Source: an uncultured Lachnospiraceae bacterium
GTDB taxonomy: Bacteria; Bacillota; Clostridia; Lachnospirales; Lachnospiraceae
DNA length: 9,569 nt
Assembly: GCA_946611525.1 (NCBI GenBank)
Contig: CAMODS010000042.1
Coordinates: forward strand, 1 to 9,569
Direction of reading: 5' to 3'
The notes below the pieces were generated by a model. That model had not been told where the DNA came from. It did no database searches and saw nothing but the letters and a program-made list of their open reading frames with translations. The position numbers and the translations under genes are program-made. How positions within the stretch are numbered: the first letter of the stretch is position 1; each line of letters opens with the position of its first letter. This document shows positions 1 through 6,726 of the stretch, piece after piece.

Positions 1-914
1 AGCATAAAGCCTGTCAGCGGCGCTCCCTCTGCCACAGCCCGGTCCACAAACTGAAGTACCGCCTCGTCACTGTCCTTAGCAAGCTCCGAATAATACATGG
101 ATGAGCCCAGATATCCGTATGCATATCTGGGGAAAAGGGGCTGTCTGCCCGTAAGATAAGTATAGGACTCCACCACGTCAGATATGGCAGGCCCGGCTAT
201 GAAAAAGTAGTCCAGCTTACCCGCATCTGCCGTGTAGGTATAGTGCTGAGGAAAGTAGTTGCACCTGCCCCGGCCCATGTCGAATTCCGTGGGGCTCATG
301 TTGTGGTAAAACATGCCTGAGGCAATCTTTGTATTTTCATTTAATCTGATAAAAAAGGGAATGTGCTTGTATAGCGGATCCGTCTTTTCGGGATCGTAAC
401 CCAAAGCGTCACTTGGGTACATCCGCAGCCTGTCACCATATTTATTTAAAGAACCGCTTTTTTCTCCGAAACCGTAAAACCTGTCTCCGTCAAAAATGCG
501 GCCCCTGTGTCTCCTGCGCATGTTGCCATCCTTGACATAGGCCGCGCCGTAGATGTCTTCAGCCAGCACCCTGCCGTCCACATCCAAAAATCTAAGGCCA
601 AAAGATTCCCTGCCCACGGCAACCCTGACGCAGCAGCCATCCGCAGAGATCAAAAGTTCATCCCCATCCTCTAAAACCTGAGGGGTAAGCGGAGTAATGC
701 GCCTTCTCATGTCGCCAAAAAAAGCATCCCCGTCATCCTCCCACGCCGTGGTCACAAGGTTGTATGAAAGCTCCCTGTAATCCTCGTCAAAAGAGGTTAC
801 CACACGTACCACATTTTCGTTTACAAAAAACAGGAAAAGCTCTGTACCATCGGTACAAAGCTTGACATTGTCATTTCCTGACTCATATGATATTAATCTC
901 GTAGCTGAAATCAT
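1..914 (-). CDS. Glycoside hydrolase family 31 protein (alpha-glucosidase/alpha-xylosidase type), 3' part outside the window
   Basis: Partial gene: 304 codons are visible and the frame is open at the left edge. GH31 enzymes hydrolyse alpha-glucosides or alpha-xylosides with retention. Residues 1-140 look like the N-terminal beta-sandwich. Residues 147-190 carry a strong family signature: FYGFGEKSG, then GYDPEKTDPLYKHIPFFI. FFIAGP (237-242) and RYAYGYLGSSMYYSE (263-277) mark entry into the catalytic barrel. The catalytic nucleophile and acid/base lie beyond the window, so substrate and activity cannot be judged. No signal peptide is seen, so the enzyme is probably cytoplasmic and acts on imported oligosaccharides. 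The ATG at 914 is fixed by an in-frame TAG directly upstream; a GGGAGGAG ribosome site (926-933) lies 11 nt before it. It starts 24 nt after the REC-GGDEF-EAL stop codon, so co-transcription is plausible. Confidence 0.88.
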   Translation of the reverse strand, partial: MISATRLISYESGNDNVKLCTDGTELFLFFVNENVVRVVTSFDEDYRELSYNLVTTAWEDDGDAFFGDMRRRITPLTPQVLEDGDELLISADGCCVRVAVGRESFGLRFLDVDGRVLAEDIYGAAYVKDGNMRRRHRGRIFDGDRFYGFGEKSGSLNKYGDRLRMYPSDALGYDPEKTDPLYKHIPFFIRLNENTKIASGMFYHNMSPTEFDMGRGRCNYFPQHYTYTADAGKLDYFFIAGPAISDVVESYTYLTGRQPLFPRYAYGYLGSSMYYSELAKDSDEAVLQFVDRAVAEGAPLTGFM

Positions 915-938
915 CCTACAAATTACTCCTCCCGCGAT

Positions 939-2630
939 CTACAGAAGCTTCTCATATTCCGAAGCATCCATTGGCTTGTGGAAGAAATAGCCCTGGCCAT
1001 AGGTGCAGCCCTGGGATATCAAAAAGTCCACCTGCTCCTGGGTCTCTATACTCTCAACGATGGTGGAGATATCCAAAAGCTTTGCCATGTTAAGCACAGA
1101 CTCCAAAATACTCTTTTCTGAGGCATCCCCCGAGACCTTGACGTCCAGATACTTCATGTCGATCTTTACCATATCCGCCGGTATCTCACCGAGGGCATTG
1201 AGAGAAGCATAGCCGCTGCCAAAATCATCGATGATGACCGTAAATCCTGCCTCCTGGAGCTTGTCGATCTCATTGGCGATCTTGTCATCCTCTGATGCAA
1301 AATCCGCCTCACTGATCTCCACCTCCAAAAGGTCATGCTCCAGACCGTACTCATCCATGCATGCCACCAAGAATCTGGTAACATCCATGGTATATATATC
1401 AGCACGGGAAAGATTGATGGAAAGCGGCTGGACATCCTTGCCGTCCCTCTTTGTCTCTCCCATAAACATCACAACATTCTCCCAGATCTTCCTGTCTACC
1501 ACAGATACAAAGCCGGCCCTCTCCAGCTCCGGCATAAATCTGCCGGGGCTTATGATGCCGTCCTTGTAGTGGTTCCATCTGATCAGAACCTCCGCGCCGG
1601 CAATCTCACCGCTCACCAGATCCACCTTGGGCTGCAGGTAATATATGAACTCTCCCGCATCCAGGCCTCTCTTTACATCTGATAAAAACTCGTATTCGTT
1701 TTTGGCCTCGGTGCCCATGATAGGCTGATAAACCGCATAATGCCTGGAATAGTCATCATGTACGGAGGAAAGGGCTATCACTGCCTTTTTGTAAATCTCC
1801 GAAACCTCCTCTGTAGTATCCTCCACCTCATAGAGGCCAACCTTTACTCCAAAGCCCGCAGATATCTCGTTATTCTCCATTGCACGGGTGAGGCGCTTTT
1901 CAAACTCCTCCACAGCAGCTTTTTTGTTGGGACATAAAACAGCAAAATCATCGCCGCCCAGATAACCGGCTATGCCGCCGTGCCTGTGGGTAAACTCCTT
2001 TAAGTAATTGCCCAGAGTACGCAGATAGCTGTCACCACGATCCCAGCCATAGAAATGATTGTAAAGCTTGAAATGGTCTATGTCCAAAGCGATCATCCAA
2101 AGCTTTTCACTGCGATGGCTCCGAAGAAGGGTGTATACATTATTGAAAAATGCTTCCTTAAATTCGAGTCCCGTAAGCTCGTCCACCTTTCTGTCATCAG
2201 CCACAAACTGACGGTCAACAAGCTGGACCAGCTCCTTTTGCTTTTCAAAAAGGGCGATGGTGGTAAGAACGCGACGTAACACTATGCGGTCCATAAAAGG
2301 TCTGGATATAAAATCTATGGCTCCCAGATCAAAAGCATGCTCTATATTTCTCTCATCATTATCAGAGGAGATCATAATGACCGGAAGATAGTCCGTCATA
2401 TGCTTTTTCCTCATAAACTCAAGTACATCAAAGCCGTTCATGCCCGGCATGATAAGATCCAGTAAAACAATATGGATGTCATAAAAATGCTCCATGATAT
2501 AGTCACAGGCCTGCTGGCCGTTTTCGACCTCTATGACCTCTGCCCTGTCATTGAGTATATCCCTGAGGATCTGGCGGTTGATCATGGAATCGTCTACCAC
2601 CAGCACCCGGTATCTCTTTGTCACGTCCAT
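939..2630 (-). CDS. Response regulator with REC, GGDEF (GGDDF variant) and EAL domains; probable c-di-GMP phosphodiesterase
   Basis: A 563-residue soluble protein. The REC domain (about 6-125) has the acidic pair D13-D14, phosphoacceptor D58 (VLLDLIMPG) and S88; the usual Lys-Pro is Arg-Pro (R110-P111). The GGDEF domain (about 150-302) reads GGDDF at 225-229 and has no RxxD inhibitory site, so cyclase activity is doubtful. The EAL domain (about 312-563) reads EVL at 347-349 and keeps the metal and catalytic set by family comparison: E347, N406, E438, D468-D469, K489, E526/E529 and Q546. The inferred role is c-di-GMP hydrolysis to pGpG, controlled by phosphorylation and perhaps by GTP binding to the altered GGDEF domain. 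No histidine kinase is seen nearby. I chose the ATG at 2630 because the REC fold begins there with GGGGGA 6 nt upstream; an ATG at 2702 would add 24 poorly conserved residues. It is divergent from the two cyclases. Confidence 0.93.
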   Translation of the reverse strand: MDVTKRYRVLVVDDSMINRQILRDILNDRAEVIEVENGQQACDYIMEHFYDIHIVLLDLIMPGMNGFDVLEFMRKKHMTDYLPVIMISSDNDERNIEHAFDLGAIDFISRPFMDRIVLRRVLTTIALFEKQKELVQLVDRQFVADDRKVDELTGLEFKEAFFNNVYTLLRSHRSEKLWMIALDIDHFKLYNHFYGWDRGDSYLRTLGNYLKEFTHRHGGIAGYLGGDDFAVLCPNKKAAVEEFEKRLTRAMENNEISAGFGVKVGLYEVEDTTEEVSEIYKKAVIALSSVHDDYSRHYAVYQPIMGTEAKNEYEFLSDVKRGLDAGEFIYYLQPKVDLVSGEIAGAEVLIRWNHYKDGIISPGRFMPELERAGFVSVVDRKIWENVVMFMGETKRDGKDVQPLSINLSRADIYTMDVTRFLVACMDEYGLEHDLLEVEISEADFASEDDKIANEIDKLQEAGFTVIIDDFGSGYASLNALGEIPADMVKIDMKYLDVKVSGDASEKSILESVLNMAKLLDISTIVESIETQEQVDFLISQGCTYGQGYFFHKPMDASEYEKLL

Positions 2631-2724
2631 ACTAAATCCCCCGTTATTTGCATATAGTTTCCCCTTCTTTAGGGAAGATATTAACATAATACTACTTATC
2701 ATAAGAAATTACCACTAAAAAATC

Positions 2725-2753
2725 TTGACACTCAGGCCCGATAATAGGAAAAT
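2725..2753 (+). promoter_or_regulatory. Candidate sigma-A promoter for the cyclase pair
   Basis: A perfect TTGACA at 2725-2730 is followed, after 17 bp, by GAAAAT at 2748-2753, which matches TATAAT at four of six places including the second A and the final T. Transcription would start near 2760, leaving a leader of about 40 nt before the ATG at 2802. The weak -10 box suggests that expression is low or activator-dependent; this is inference. Confidence 0.45.
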
Positions 2754-2759
2754 AACAGT

Positions 2760-2778
2760 GTGTGATTTTTTGTCACGC
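2760..2778 (+). repeat. Short inverted repeat at the predicted transcription start
   Basis: GTGTGA (2760-2765) and TCACGC (2773-2778) can pair over six positions (one G-U) around a 7-nt T-rich loop. As DNA it reads TGTGA-N7-TCACG. It lies just downstream of the candidate -10 box, where it could be an operator or a leader hairpin. It resembles the CRP-family half-site TGTGA, but the spacing is 7 rather than 6, so no regulator is assigned. Confidence 0.3.
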
Positions 2779-2801
2779 TTATTGGGGGTACTTGGATAAA
2801 T

Positions 2802-4532
2802 ATGGACGGGATATCTTTCAAAAAAAACGTGCATCATATGCTCATACTTATCACATTGATCGTAGTGATAGGTGATGTTGTCATTCTACTTTTATCCCGT
2901 TCACTCGGCGGTGATGCCACGGAACAGTATGCTGATCTTTCCAACAGCTGGTATACCGTTGGCAATTTCGGAGTATCCGATGAGCCCATATCCCGCTCCA
3001 TCGAACTTAAGAGGAATTCCACTTTTTTTGTACATATCATGATCCCGGATGATTTCCCCATCAAGAGCCGCAGCTGCATTACATTCACTTCCTATGCCTG
3101 CGCCTTTGATGTCATAGTGGACGGACGGATCATATACAGCTATGGCAAGGATCGTCTCCGCGCCAAAAAGATGATCCCCCGCAGAACCCACTACATATGC
3201 ATTCCCGACGACGCAGAAAGTCGTGACGTGCGCATCACGTTTATGGCGGGAAGGGATGGCGGATCTGTTCTTACAGACGGCAGCAGCTTCGGCGAGATAG
3301 ATGTATTGGCCCGGGCCTTTACCATCAAGAGGGGTTACGCTTTCATCATCTGCGCTTTCTTTGTGAGCTTTGGCACGCTTTTCATCATCCTCGCTCTGTT
3401 TTCCGGCAGGCTTAGGGTACAGATCATCGGACCCACCATAGCCCAGGCTCTTTTGCTTATCGATCTGGGAATATACATCAGCTGCTACAACGACACCATG
3501 TCATATTTTTTGAGCAATGACGTTGTCTGCACCTTTATCGAGTACGTATCCTTGTTTTCCCTGCCTTTTTTCATGCAGGCCGTCATTATCACCAACCGGT
3601 CAAAGTATATAAAGCCCTGGCATATTGCCATCACTGTTTTTGATGTATTCGTTGTGATTCTGGCCATCATACTGCATCTTACCGACACCATGCATCTGCC
3701 CACCATGAATAACTACATTCACGTGTTCATGGGCATCCACGGACTTTATACCTTTATATGGCTGCGCTATGTCTACGTAAAAGAACGGCGGAATACCCGC
3801 TCCTATCTGTATGCAGACGCAGCCGTGGAGACCATAGATTACGGGCTTTTGGCATTACTTCTTTTCAGTCTTTTCAATCTGATGCTATGGCAGATAGGTA
3901 TATACAGACTTAACTTTCTAAATTCCGAGGTAAAGGGTAACTTTATCATCATGGGTGCCATGGTCTTTTCCAGTTGTGTCATCCTTTCCTACCTCTATCA
4001 CAGTCTTGGGATCGCACACGAGGCAGAGATTAAAAAGAACCTCACGGCCGCCGCCTACACAGATGAGCTTACCGGAGTTAACAACAGGGCTTATTGCGAT
4101 TTGCTGATAGGCCCACGTGATCACGTGGACTGGGAAGGCAGCCTCATATTCCTGGATCTTGATGGGCTTAAGGCCATCAATGATACCGACGGTCACGAGG
4201 CCGGCGACAGATACATCAGATCCTTTGCCTCCGTCGTCAAATCCGTTTTCACTGATGACGCCATCATCTGCCGTATGGGTGGAGACGAGTTTTTGATCAT
4301 TCTAAAAGGGGACGATTCGGAAGCTTGCAAAAAAGCTGCTGCTTCAATAGAAAGAGCCGTTAACGGATTCAACTCATCAAAGGTGGGGCTTCCCATCAGG
4401 TATTCGGTGGGTCTGGCTTCCTATGATACCGATAACACTCTTGATCCCATGAAGCTTTTCAGACTGGCGGATGAGCGTATGTACATCATGAAGGACGAAC
4501 ATCACAAAAAGATGAAGGGAGGCCGTGTATGA
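2802..4532 (+). CDS. Membrane diguanylate cyclase with extracytoplasmic jelly-roll sensor domain, seven-helix region and GGDEF domain
   Basis: A 576-residue protein. One membrane anchor (about 12-33) is followed by an extracytoplasmic beta-rich domain (about 34-175) of the 7TMR-DISM kind; FDVIVDGRIIYSYG is typical of the jelly-roll strands. Seven further helices lie near 178-200, 206-229, 237-262, 272-292, 301-323, 346-368 and 380-403. That places the C-terminal GGDEF domain (about 415-570) in the cytoplasm. The domain looks active: DELTG at 421-425, metal-binding D452 in FLDLDGLKAIND, the GHxxGD motif and an exact GGDEF at 493-497. It would convert 2 GTP to c-di-GMP. The upstream position of the RxxD inhibitory site reads TDDA, so product feedback is unlikely. 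The outer domain may sense a carbohydrate or other ligand (inference). The ATG at 2802 has only GGGGGT, 12 nt upstream. The stop overlaps the next start (ATGA). Confidence 0.92.
   Translation: MDGISFKKNVHHMLILITLIVVIGDVVILLLSRSLGGDATEQYADLSNSWYTVGNFGVSDEPISRSIELKRNSTFFVHIMIPDDFPIKSRSCITFTSYACAFDVIVDGRIIYSYGKDRLRAKKMIPRRTHYICIPDDAESRDVRITFMAGRDGGSVLTDGSSFGEIDVLARAFTIKRGYAFIICAFFVSFGTLFIILALFSGRLRVQIIGPTIAQALLLIDLGIYISCYNDTMSYFLSNDVVCTFIEYVSLFSLPFFMQAVIITNRSKYIKPWHIAITVFDVFVVILAIILHLTDTMHLPTMNNYIHVFMGIHGLYTFIWLRYVYVKERRNTRSYLYADAAVETIDYGLLALLLFSLFNLMLWQIGIYRLNFLNSEVKGNFIIMGAMVFSSCVILSYLYHSLGIAHEAEIKKNLTAAAYTDELTGVNNRAYCDLLIGPRDHVDWEGSLIFLDLDGLKAINDTDGHEAGDRYIRSFASVVKSVFTDDAIICRMGGDEFLIILKGDDSEACKKAAASIERAVNGFNSSKVGLPIRYSVGLASYDTDNTLDPMKLFRLADERMYIMKDEHHKKMKGGRV
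4113..4128. repeat. Perfect 16-bp palindrome inside the first cyclase gene
   Basis: CCACGTGATCACGTGG is its own reverse complement, centred between 4120 and 4121. It encodes part of a variable loop (PRDHVDW) after the DELTG helix. It could bind a dimeric regulator or form a hairpin, but a palindrome this long is not very improbable by chance in 9.5 kb. Confidence 0.5.
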
Positions 4533-6088
4533 CGATTGGAAAAAACATACGTATTTCCCTTTTATTTCTTTCCATACTATTGATAGTTGTGGTGAGCATT
4601 ATTTCCGAACACAGCTACAGAGGCTTTTCCAAAGAGGCCGGTATTTCTGACAACACCTGGATGGTAAGCCTCAACGGGAAATATCTGGGCCAGAGTTCCA
4701 GTGCCGATGTCATGTCGGATTACAACTTAAGCCTTAAGAGGGGAGACGTTTTAGCCATCTATACCGTCCTGCCCGACCTGGGAGATATGGAATTTCCCAC
4801 ACTGTTTCTACAAAGCAGGTACAGCGGTCTCAACATCTACTTGGACGGCAACTACTACAAGCAGTACAACATGGTTGATTTCAGAAACAACCGCTACATA
4901 GGCCGTAACAACTATATGATCTCTCTTCCGAGAAACTATGCCGGCAAGATCCTCAGGCTTGAGATCTTTACTGCAAAGGACGGCATCAGAGAGACCGTCA
5001 CCCACACTACATTGGGAGAGTTTATGGATCTTGAAGGCCTCTATATCCGTAGATATATGGCGCCGTTTCTGACAGGCTCCACCATGATAGTGCTTGGCAT
5101 ATTGATGATCATCATGTCTGCCCTTATGCTCCCTTTTAGAGGAGAGGTGGCCTTTAACCTGTACGCCGGTGCGCTTTTTACCACTATAGGTGTGGGTTTA
5201 CACAGCTACTACGGCATCACATCCCTTTATGCCAACATCCGACGTGAGACCGAAATATTTGAAGCAATGCTTCTTCTGATGATACCGCTGCTTATGATTT
5301 ATCTTGACCGTCTGTATCATTTCCCGCACAGGAAGCTTTTTTACATACTCCTTGCGGCATCCTTTATCAACTTTGGGACCAGGCTTTATCTGCATTTTAA
5401 AAAGATAATGTATCTTGGCTTTACAAAGGAGCCGGCATTATTGCAAAAGATATCCGGCCTGCCAAACTTTGAATACATTACCCTTATAGTCGTATCATCT
5501 GCCTCCATGTTATTTTTACTTTCGGGTCTGTACAGGTTTTTCATGGCTTCCTCCTCATCCATCGACAACAGTGTGGAGTACGGTCACCTAACTCAGGTGG
5601 CATATGAGGATCCCCTTACAGGACTTGTAAACAGAGGCGGGCTTACACTGGAGTTTGAGGAATACGACAGAGAAGGACTTGATTATTATATTATCCATTT
5701 TGATGTGAATGATCTGAAGAAAATAAATGACGAATATGGCCACCCCATGGGTGACATGCTTTTAAAATGCTTTGCCAACAGTTTAAACCAGGTATACGGC
5801 AAAAGCGGTGTATGCAGCAGACAGGGTGGAGATGAGTTTACGGTGCTTTTGCGCACAAGAAATGAGGAAACTATTAAGCAACGCTTCGATAAGTTGGACT
5901 GGTGGCTGGATGCCGAAGCCGAAAGGATGGAGCTTCCTTTCAAAGTGCATGCAGCCCACGGCTATGCCTTCCGCGCTGACTTTGCCACCATCCACGAGGC
6001 CTCTATGTACGCCGACCATCACATGTACGAATGCAAACGACGTATGAAAGCCGAAAGCAAAGCAGCTTCGGCTACTTGTCCCATATAG
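4529..6088 (+). CDS. Second membrane diguanylate cyclase (jelly-roll sensor, membrane region, GGDEF)
   Basis: A 519-residue protein translationally coupled to the first cyclase by an ATGA overlap, with AAGGGAGG (4515-4522) 6 nt upstream. An N-terminal anchor (about 9-27) precedes an extracytoplasmic beta domain (about 28-173; GLNIYLDGNYYKQY is the jelly-roll-like strand pair). I count five later helices, near 177-201, 210-233, 246-266, 270-291 and 316-338, against seven in the neighbour. An odd number still puts the GGDEF domain inside the cell. Catalytic features are intact: DPLTGLVNR, D392 in FDVNDLKKIND, GHPMGD and GGDEF at 433-437, with no RxxD site before it. The predicted product is c-di-GMP. 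The shared architecture suggests an old duplication with divergent sensor parts; coupled translation would suit a hetero-oligomer (inference). Its last 17 bp overlap the convergent gene. Confidence 0.91.
   Translation: MTIGKNIRISLLFLSILLIVVVSIISEHSYRGFSKEAGISDNTWMVSLNGKYLGQSSSADVMSDYNLSLKRGDVLAIYTVLPDLGDMEFPTLFLQSRYSGLNIYLDGNYYKQYNMVDFRNNRYIGRNNYMISLPRNYAGKILRLEIFTAKDGIRETVTHTTLGEFMDLEGLYIRRYMAPFLTGSTMIVLGILMIIMSALMLPFRGEVAFNLYAGALFTTIGVGLHSYYGITSLYANIRRETEIFEAMLLLMIPLLMIYLDRLYHFPHRKLFYILLAASFINFGTRLYLHFKKIMYLGFTKEPALLQKISGLPNFEYITLIVVSSASMLFLLSGLYRFFMASSSSIDNSVEYGHLTQVAYEDPLTGLVNRGGLTLEFEEYDREGLDYYIIHFDVNDLKKINDEYGHPMGDMLLKCFANSLNQVYGKSGVCSRQGGDEFTVLLRTRNEETIKQRFDKLDWWLDAEAERMELPFKVHAAHGYAFRADFATIHEASMYADHHMYECKRRMKAESKAASATCPI
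6049..6073. terminator. Possible bidirectional terminator hairpin in the convergent overlap
   Basis: AGCCGAA (6049-6055) pairs with TTCGGCT (6067-6073). Two more G-C pairs form inside (6057-6058 with 6065-6066) after a bulged A, closing a 6-nt loop. It sits at the 3' ends of the second cyclase and the SirC-like gene, where both transcripts must end. Neither side has a good T-tract (ACTTGT on the plus strand, TTTCAT on the minus), so intrinsic termination is uncertain. Confidence 0.35.
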
Positions 6089-6710
6089 AGTTGATTTTCA
6101 TACCGGCGGCACGGCGCTCTGCTTCTGCCCAGAACTCCTCATCGGCCACCTCATTGTTCTTTTCTATGAGGTAGTCAAACATCATTCCCAGCACATTACT
6201 GCGCTGCTTTTCATCCTCCACAACCCCGTCCAGAAGACTCGACGCCTCACTAAGTCTCTTTATGACAGCCTCCATGCAGTCCGGGATCATCTTGTCAACT
6301 TCGCCGCGGACATAGGCTGAAGCGGCAGGTGACTTGTCCCCGGTGGTAACTCCCACCACCAGATCTCCTTTTTTACTCAACTCAGGGAAATCAAAATCAC
6401 TCATTTCCAAGTGCCCCACCACATGGACTCTTATGCCCTTATTCTTGCACAACTGGCAGGCAAACCTGTCACTGGTGTCATTGTCGGTTGCTATGATGGC
6501 GATGTCAATGCCCTCTGCATCCGGAGCGGCAAAAATCTTCTTTTTCACCTCCACATCCTGCGGAACCGCAAAGACCATCTCAGGAGCGACTATTGTCAGG
6601 TTGTGGGTAAACCTGTAAAGCTTAAAAAACTTTTCCTTGGCGGCATAGCCACCACCTATGATGGCTATGCGCTTTCCCTCTATGTCTTCAAAAAACGGAA
6701 ACAAAACCAT
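6072..6710 (-). CDS. Precorrin-2 dehydrogenase/sirohydrochlorin ferrochelatase-like protein (SirC/Met8/CysG N-terminal family), altered at the catalytic Asp position
   Basis: A 212-residue protein, the usual length for stand-alone SirC/Met8 proteins, which oxidise precorrin-2 to sirohydrochlorin with NAD and sometimes insert iron to give siroheme. A Rossmann nucleotide site is clear: IAIIGGGYAAKEK with GGG at 19-21, then VAPE and IIATDND (72-78). TTGDKSPAASAYVRGEVDKMIP (122-143) matches the dimerisation/active-site segment. The rest (about 145-212) is helical and charged. Where CysG has NVVD with catalytic Asp104, this protein reads HVVG (96-99), so the aspartate seems to be glycine; the comparison is from memory. 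AAGGAG (6723-6728) overlaps the fprA stop codon; the gap is 16 nt, so the gene is co-transcribed as last in the run. The stop overlaps the convergent cyclase by 17 bp. Either activity is altered or the alignment slips there. Confidence 0.85.
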   Translation of the reverse strand: MVLFPFFEDIEGKRIAIIGGGYAAKEKFFKLYRFTHNLTIVAPEMVFAVPQDVEVKKKIFAAPDAEGIDIAIIATDNDTSDRFACQLCKNKGIRVHVVGHLEMSDFDFPELSKKGDLVVGVTTGDKSPAASAYVRGEVDKMIPDCMEAVIKRLSEASSLLDGVVEDEKQRSNVLGMMFDYLIEKNNEVADEEFWAEAERRAAGMKINSIWDK

Positions 6711-6726
6711 AATTTCGTTACTCTCC

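Larger units (their letters stand above)
2631..2801. promoter_or_regulatory. Divergent control region between the phosphodiesterase and the cyclase pair
   Basis: This 171-bp AT-rich non-coding stretch must drive both directions. The rightward promoter and the inverted repeat are listed separately. For the leftward gene, possible -10 boxes on the minus strand are TATTAT (2686-2691) and TATGAT (2698-2703). Neither has a good -35 box at normal spacing, so that promoter stays unplaced. Both flanking genes have only G5-type ribosome sites instead of the AGGAGG seen elsewhere in the window. I saw no riboswitch-like conserved core. Confidence 0.6.

Noticed and set aside
943..952. AGAAGCTTCT palindrome at the end of the EAL gene as a terminator
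   Set aside because: It is a 10-bp palindrome without a loop or a following T-tract and lies in the last codons.
2631..2702. Longer start for the response regulator at 2702
   Set aside because: The extra 24 residues are not like a REC N-terminus and would cover the likely promoter; the ATG at 2630 begins directly before the conserved first strand.
2761..2776. True CRP/Fnr binding site
   Set aside because: The half-sites TGTGA and TCACG are 7 bp apart instead of 6, and the right half ends in G; the similarity alone is not enough to name a regulator.
2703..2801. c-di-GMP riboswitch upstream of the cyclase pair
   Set aside because: The predicted leader is only about 40 nt and I see no GEMM-type conserved core or paired arms.
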